Shown piece after piece: positions 60,604-64,000 of a stretch of DNA of 64,000 bases. The translations under genes and the position numbers were made by a program. The notes beneath the pieces were generated by a model. That model had not been told where the DNA came from. It searched no databases and was given only the letters and a program-made list of their open reading frames with translations. The stretch spans positions 434,001 to 498,000 of the forward strand of contig NZ_FRCX01000002.1 in the NCBI RefSeq assembly GCF_900143065.1, written 5' to 3'. The first letter of the stretch is position 1, and each line of letters opens with the position of its first letter. Source of the DNA: Duganella sacchari (GTDB taxonomy: Bacteria > Pseudomonadota > Gammaproteobacteria > Burkholderiales > Burkholderiaceae_D).

Positions 60604-61782
60604 TCAGTTATGCGATACGTTCAAGGCATAGAACTTCACCAGCGCGCCGTTGTTTGGATCGGTGCCGTTCGACTGGATGTAGTTCCCCGCCTTGAAATAC
60701 TCGCCATACCCGATAAAGCTCTGTGGCAGCGGGAAGGAATACGGCGTGCCATTGATCGACACCGTAATCGTGCTGCTGGTGGCCTTGATCTGATAAGTGA
60801 AGGTCGTATTCAGCGGGATATTGGTCAGCGTATGTGGCGTCTGGCCGCCGGCCGGGCTGTTTTCGATGCCCAGCACGATGTCGCCGCTGCTGCGGTAGTA
60901 CAGCTCAAGCAGCGGCTTGGTCGACGACGGCAGCCCGGATTGCAGCGCCGTGCCAATGTGGATCTGCCCGATGGCCGTGCTGCTCGGGACTTTGACCACC
61001 TTCACCGTCGCATTCATGATGTGCGTACCGGCGATATCCCAATTGGCGGCACTGCCGTTGGCATTCATCTCGCGCAGTTCGGAGCGCGGATGGTCGGAGT
61101 TGGGCGTGGTCACGCCGGTTTCCGGGCACCAGAACGTCATCGCGCCATCCGTATCGGTGTAGAAGTAAGCGCTGGTGTAGCCGCCCTCCAGTTGCGATGG
61201 CGTCTTGGTCTCCGGTGAACCTGGCGAACCGACCGGCAATTGCAGCTGCCAGATCGACAGGTCGAAATTGCCGCCGGGCGGCTGGTTCGGGTTCAGGCCG
61301 GAACAGCTGCCGGCGCCATTGGTCCAGATTTCCATCTCCGACAAGCTGACCCAGTTATTGACGTTGCTGCCGGTCGCCTGCAGGCGCACGTAACGCGCCG
61401 AGCGGTCGGCAAAACTGTAAGGCTTGAGCTGCGCCGTGGTGCCGCTATTGGTGCCGTTGAAGACATCGGTCCAGGTATTGCCGTCGTTGGAGATCTTGAG
61501 CGACAGGTTGTACTTGCGCGAGTCGCCGCTGTACCAGGCCAGATTGGCATACGAGATTTTGTAGCAGCCGCCCAGATTGTATTGCAGCCACTGCGCGCCA
61601 TTGGTGGCGTCGGCCGACCAGCGCGTGGCCAGCGAACCGTCGTTCGCGTTCACCGGCAGGTTGGAATCGCTGGAACTGGCCGAGACATTGGCGTTCGGTA
61701 TTGTCAGCCTGGTCTGCGCCAGGACCGGCAACGACGCCAGCATCGCGCTGGCAAGCAAAGCGACAGCAGATATTTTCAGCAT
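60604..61782 (-). CDS. Secreted PL7 alginate lyase with F5/8-type (CBM32-like) domain
   Basis: A 392-residue enzyme. A signal peptide ends VLAQ; a discoidin/CBM32-like sugar-binding domain spans about 25-155 (NDGSLATRWSADATNGAQWL, YVRLQATGSN), then a Pro-rich linker. The PL7 catalytic domain (about 172-392) carries the three family motifs RSELREM, QIHIG and YFKAGNYIQ. It cleaves alginate by beta-elimination; QIH suggests action on polyguluronate or mixed blocks. LacI-like boxes lie upstream. The gspK-like gene follows with a two-base gap, so both are co-translated. Confidence 0.92.
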   Translation of the reverse strand: MLKISAVALLASAMLASLPVLAQTRLTIPNANVSASSSDSNLPVNANDGSLATRWSADATNGAQWLQYNLGGCYKISYANLAWYSGDSRKYNLSLKISNDGNTWTDVFNGTNSGTTAQLKPYSFADRSARYVRLQATGSNVNNWVSLSEMEIWTNGAGSCSGLNPNQPPGGNFDLSIWQLQLPVGSPGSPETKTPSQLEGGYTSAYFYTDTDGAMTFWCPETGVTTPNSDHPRSELREMNANGSAANWDIAGTHIMNATVKVVKVPSSTAIGQIHIGTALQSGLPSSTKPLLELYYRSSGDIVLGIENSPAGGQTPHTLTNIPLNTTFTYQIKATSSTITVSINGTPYSFPLPQSFIGYGEYFKAGNYIQSNGTDPNNGALVKFYALNVSHN

Positions 61783-61844
61783 GGTGTGTCCCCTGTAAAG
61801 TTGTTTTTAATGCAGGGTCAGCATACTCAAGCTCAAAATGAAGG

Positions 61845-61920
61845 TAAACGTTTTTCTATCGTTCGCGTGGTTTACGCAACAACTCAATATTTAAGGCTAA
61901 TTTTATAAATTAAACGTTTA
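61845..61920. promoter_or_regulatory. Two AACGTT-core boxes upstream of the alginate lyase gene
   Basis: TAAACGTTT occurs at 61845-61853 and the full palindrome TAAACGTTTA at 61911-61920, 66 bp apart. The first is preceded by GG and the second followed by CC, so each has one arm of a GGTAAACGTTTACC-like site. They lie 63-140 bp upstream of the alginate lyase start; the second overlaps the end of the rpiR-like gene. LacI-family binding is a guess from shape. Confidence 0.35.
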
Positions 61921-62803
61921 CCAAATATTCACCAATCACTTCCGTCAGGCGCGCCGCCTTTTTAACGTTGGCCTTGCTGGAGACCATCAGCGACACCACC
62001 AGTGCCTCGATCACCGCGACGGTGGCGACGCCGCTGCTGGGCAGCACGCCGTGTGCGCTGCTTGCGTACAGCACCTGGTCGGCCAACGCCACCATCGGTG
62101 CGGACGGCACGTCGGTAATCGCGACAACGCGGGCCTTGTGATCGCGGGCGAATTGGGCAAACCGCATGGTATCGGCGGAATAGCGCGGGAACGACAGCGC
62201 CACCAGCACGTCGCCGCGTCCGATGTGCACCAGATGGCCGGCCGCCACCTCGGCGCCGCCCGGCCCCGCCATCTCCACCACATGCTGGCAAAACGGCTGC
62301 AAGTGCAGCGCCAGCATCGCGGCCAGACTGGACGACATGCCCATCCCCAGCACATACACCGTGCGTGCACCGCTGATCTGGCGCGCCACCATGTCCAGCA
62401 CCTGCTGGCTGTTGGCGTCCTGCGCGGCGGCCAGATTGACGCGCGCATACTCCATGCTGGTCTCGCCCGGCGACAGCGCTTCCTTGCGCCGCGCAATGGA
62501 GGTGCGCAGCTTTTCCACGGGCTGCATGGCCGTGTGCAGCGTTTCGGCCAGCGCACTGCGCATCGCGCCGTAGCTGGCAAAACCGATGTCGCGCGCAAAA
62601 CGGCTGATGGTGGCGGTGGAAACCTGGCAGCCGTCTGCCATCTCCTCGATCTTGAGCGCGGTGCCGCGCATGGGATTGCGCATCAGGTAGTCGGCGATGC
62701 TGCGATGGGAGGCAGATCCCTCGGCGCGCACCGTGGCTAGCACCTTGCCCAGCGCCGATTGCACAAACGCGACGTCCGCCGGAACTGATTTACCTGAAGT
62801 CAT
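61910..62803 (-). CDS. MurR/RpiR family transcriptional regulator
   Basis: A 297-residue regulator with an N-terminal HTH_6 domain (IADYLMRNPMRGTALKIEEM, CQVSTATISRFARDIGF) and a C-terminal SIS sugar-phosphate-binding domain (about 130-270: ARTVYVLGMGMSSSLAAMLA, DVLVALSFPRYSADTM). RpiR proteins sense phosphosugars and control sugar catabolism. It lies 127 bp upstream of the alginate lyase gene on the same strand, so control of the downstream mannan/alginate genes is plausible. ATG 62803 is the start. Confidence 0.9.
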   Translation of the reverse strand: MTSGKSVPADVAFVQSALGKVLATVRAEGSASHRSIADYLMRNPMRGTALKIEEMADGCQVSTATISRFARDIGFASYGAMRSALAETLHTAMQPVEKLRTSIARRKEALSPGETSMEYARVNLAAAQDANSQQVLDMVARQISGARTVYVLGMGMSSSLAAMLALHLQPFCQHVVEMAGPGGAEVAAGHLVHIGRGDVLVALSFPRYSADTMRFAQFARDHKARVVAITDVPSAPMVALADQVLYASSAHGVLPSSGVATVAVIEALVVSLMVSSKANVKKAARLTEVIGEYLVNV

Positions 62804-62917
62804 GCCGCACTCGATTTTTAAAAAGGTGCAAGCATACGTACATTTCAGGCAACTGTGAACTTAGTATTTACCCGTAAGTGGCCGCCTTACCTAAACAACG
62901 ACACTATGGAGTACATC

Positions 62918-63202
62918 ATGGCCTTATCAATCGAAAGCAGCGCGCGCGCAGGCGGCCCCGCCGTGCAGAACCAGATCAGTATGCTGCTCTCGCAGATCAG
63001 GGGCTTGCGCAAGCAGCTCACGGCGCTGCGCAAGCAACTGGAAAAAGCCACCGACCCCAATGAACAGAAGATGCTGATGAAGCAGATCATGGATCTGCAG
63101 CGCCTGATCGAGATGCAGGAGCAGCAGATCGCCAACATTCAGCAGGAAGAACTGCGCAAGCAGAAGCTGCGCGAGAAAGTCAACGATACCAAGGCCGCGT
63201 AA
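62918..63202 (+). CDS. FlxA-like coiled-coil protein
   Basis: A 94-residue protein, almost entirely one heptad-rich helix after residue 15 (ISMLLSQIRGLRKQLTALRK, KMLMKQIMDLQRLIEMQEQQ). This matches the FlxA-like family named for a flagellar-regulon gene of unknown function. GGAG at 62907-62910 sits seven bases before ATG 62918; an earlier in-frame ATG at 62906 is less well placed. It is divergent from the rpiR-like gene. Its end overlaps the convergent cyanophycinase gene by 23 bp. Confidence 0.75.
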   Translation: MALSIESSARAGGPAVQNQISMLLSQIRGLRKQLTALRKQLEKATDPNEQKMLMKQIMDLQRLIEMQEQQIANIQQEELRKQKLREKVNDTKAA

Positions 63203-64000
63203 TATGCACCGGGCGCACATCCATGCGCAGATTGAGAATGCTGTAAGCGTCCGCCGTGGCTGACTCGTAGCCCGCACTGCGGGCATCGCGCGTCAGCTTG
63301 AATTCAAATCCCAGATCATCCTGCGGCTCGCCCGGCATGGCGGTCGCCACGCCTATCGCCTCGGTACGCGCGTTGGTAATCAGCTTTTCCATCATCACCA
63401 GCACCGTGTTGTGGCCCAGGATATCGGCCGAATATACCTGCTCGTTCAGATACGGCTTGCTGGCATCCAGCTTGCCGTCGATCTTGTCGGCCGATGGCGT
63501 GTACTGGCCGGTCGCCAGGTTATAGCGGTCACCATGATCCAGATAGCTGATACGGGCGTTGGTCAGGTTGAATTCCTTGACGTCGCCATTGGTGGTGGCC
63601 TGGGTCAGGTCCAGCAGCAACGCGCCCTGATAGCCGATGATTTCAACTTCCCGTTTTGAATTGATGACCATGGCGGTGTTTTCATCGATGCCCAGTCCCA
63701 GCTTGTAGTTCTTCTTCAGCATGGCCGGCAGCATGCGGGCAAAGCGGCCGCGCGCCAGCAGGTGCTGGTCCACAAACACGTCGGTGCCGACAAAGCCCAG
63801 GCCCGGCGCCAGTTCGCGCCCATCGTTGACGCCAGCGGCCAGCGTACCCAGGACCGTCTTTGCTTCGTAATACATGGTGCTGCTCATGATCGCCGCGCCA
63901 GCGCTGGTGCCGCCGATCACGCCGCCCTTGTTGTACACGTCCCAGATCGCCTGCAGCACGGCGGTGCGGCTACCGTCGGGGCGCACCAGCGCCTTGGTGA
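63180..64000 (-). CDS. Cyanophycinase-like peptidase S51 (partial at right edge)
   Basis: The frame enters from beyond 64000 (last visible residues TKALVRPDGSRTAVLQ) and ends at 63180. The S51 nucleophile motif GGTSAGAAIMS is present, followed by ELAPGLGFVGTDVFVDQHLL, then FARML, and LGLGIDENTAMVI, all typical of cyanophycinases. These serine exopeptidases release Asp-Arg dipeptides from the storage polymer cyanophycin or related beta-linked peptides. The C-terminal 130 residues are longer than in the minimal enzyme, as in secreted CphE-like forms. The start and any signal peptide lie outside the window. Confidence 0.88.
   Translation of the reverse strand, partial: TKALVRPDGSRTAVLQAIWDVYNKGGVIGGTSAGAAIMSSTMYYEAKTVLGTLAAGVNDGRELAPGLGFVGTDVFVDQHLLARGRFARMLPAMLKKNYKLGLGIDENTAMVINSKREVEIIGYQGALLLDLTQATTNGDVKEFNLTNARISYLDHGDRYNLATGQYTPSADKIDGKLDASKPYLNEQVYSADILGHNTVLVMMEKLITNARTEAIGVATAMPGEPQDDLGFEFKLTRDARSAGYESATADAYSILNLRMDVRPVHITRPWYR

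Overview
The window looks like chromosomal DNA from a high-GC betaproteobacterium of the Oxalobacteraceae type (Duganella/Massilia/Janthinobacterium-like). The grounds are: a cyoABCD operon linked to SURF1 and a RegB/RegA redox pair, a PEP-CTERM protein, a SiaABCD-type cassette, very large beta-propeller sensor kinases, and G/C-ending codons almost everywhere. Species cannot be named from sequence alone. I saw no rRNA, tRNA, CRISPR array, phage block or intact transposase.

Layout. 1-4303: two divergent hybrid histidine kinases, the left one cut by the window edge. 4540-9412: a propeller-sensor diguanylate cyclase, an outer-membrane barrel protein and a small phosphate-binding-like periplasmic protein. 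9416-12528: an SDR with a divergent LysR regulator, then a MATE exporter. 12575-21005: an operon of two paralogous periplasmic binding proteins, a 1362-residue kinase-phosphorelay-GGDEF-EAL protein and a TonB-dependent receptor. 20987-25789: a small antisense gene, a DUF3300 lipoprotein, a decayed gene, an SRPBCC/ArsR pair with tandem operators, and a chemoreceptor. 25967-28940: siaABCD-like signalling genes. 28937-36603: a hydroxyacid dehydrogenase, a 1687-residue propeller hybrid kinase, and a small NHLP-leader-like peptide with a convergent SagB-type dehydrogenase. 36643-36736: a 31-bp perfect inverted repeat.

36742-44026 is a tightly overlapping minus-strand operon cyoA-cyoB-cyoC-cyoD-surf1-regB-regA-thpR, with a divergent MHS-type transporter (44162-45514). 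45650-48506: a ketopantoate-reductase-like enzyme and a ThDP enzyme. 48668-52573: fatty acyl-CoA reductase, wax ester synthase/DGAT and PPK2, a plausible storage-lipid and polyphosphate group. 52632-54392: a frameshifted Yip1-like membrane protein, two VOC proteins and a YciI-like protein. 54496-56135: secreted proteins of unknown function ending in two cysteine-rich small proteins, one with three vicinal Cys pairs. 56184-61782: PEP-CTERM protein, SMR exporter, GH92 mannosidase, an orphan GspK pseudopilin and a PL7 alginate lyase. 61910-64000: RpiR regulator, FlxA-like coiled-coil protein and a partial cyanophycinase.

The dominant theme is environmental sensing wired to phosphorelays and cyclic-di-GMP: three GGDEF enzymes, one EAL domain and four hybrid kinases (one of them also carrying GGDEF-EAL) in 64 kb. 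The best candidates for undescribed biology are the binder/phosphorelay/TonB operon, the peptide-SagB pair, and the triple-CC secreted peptide.
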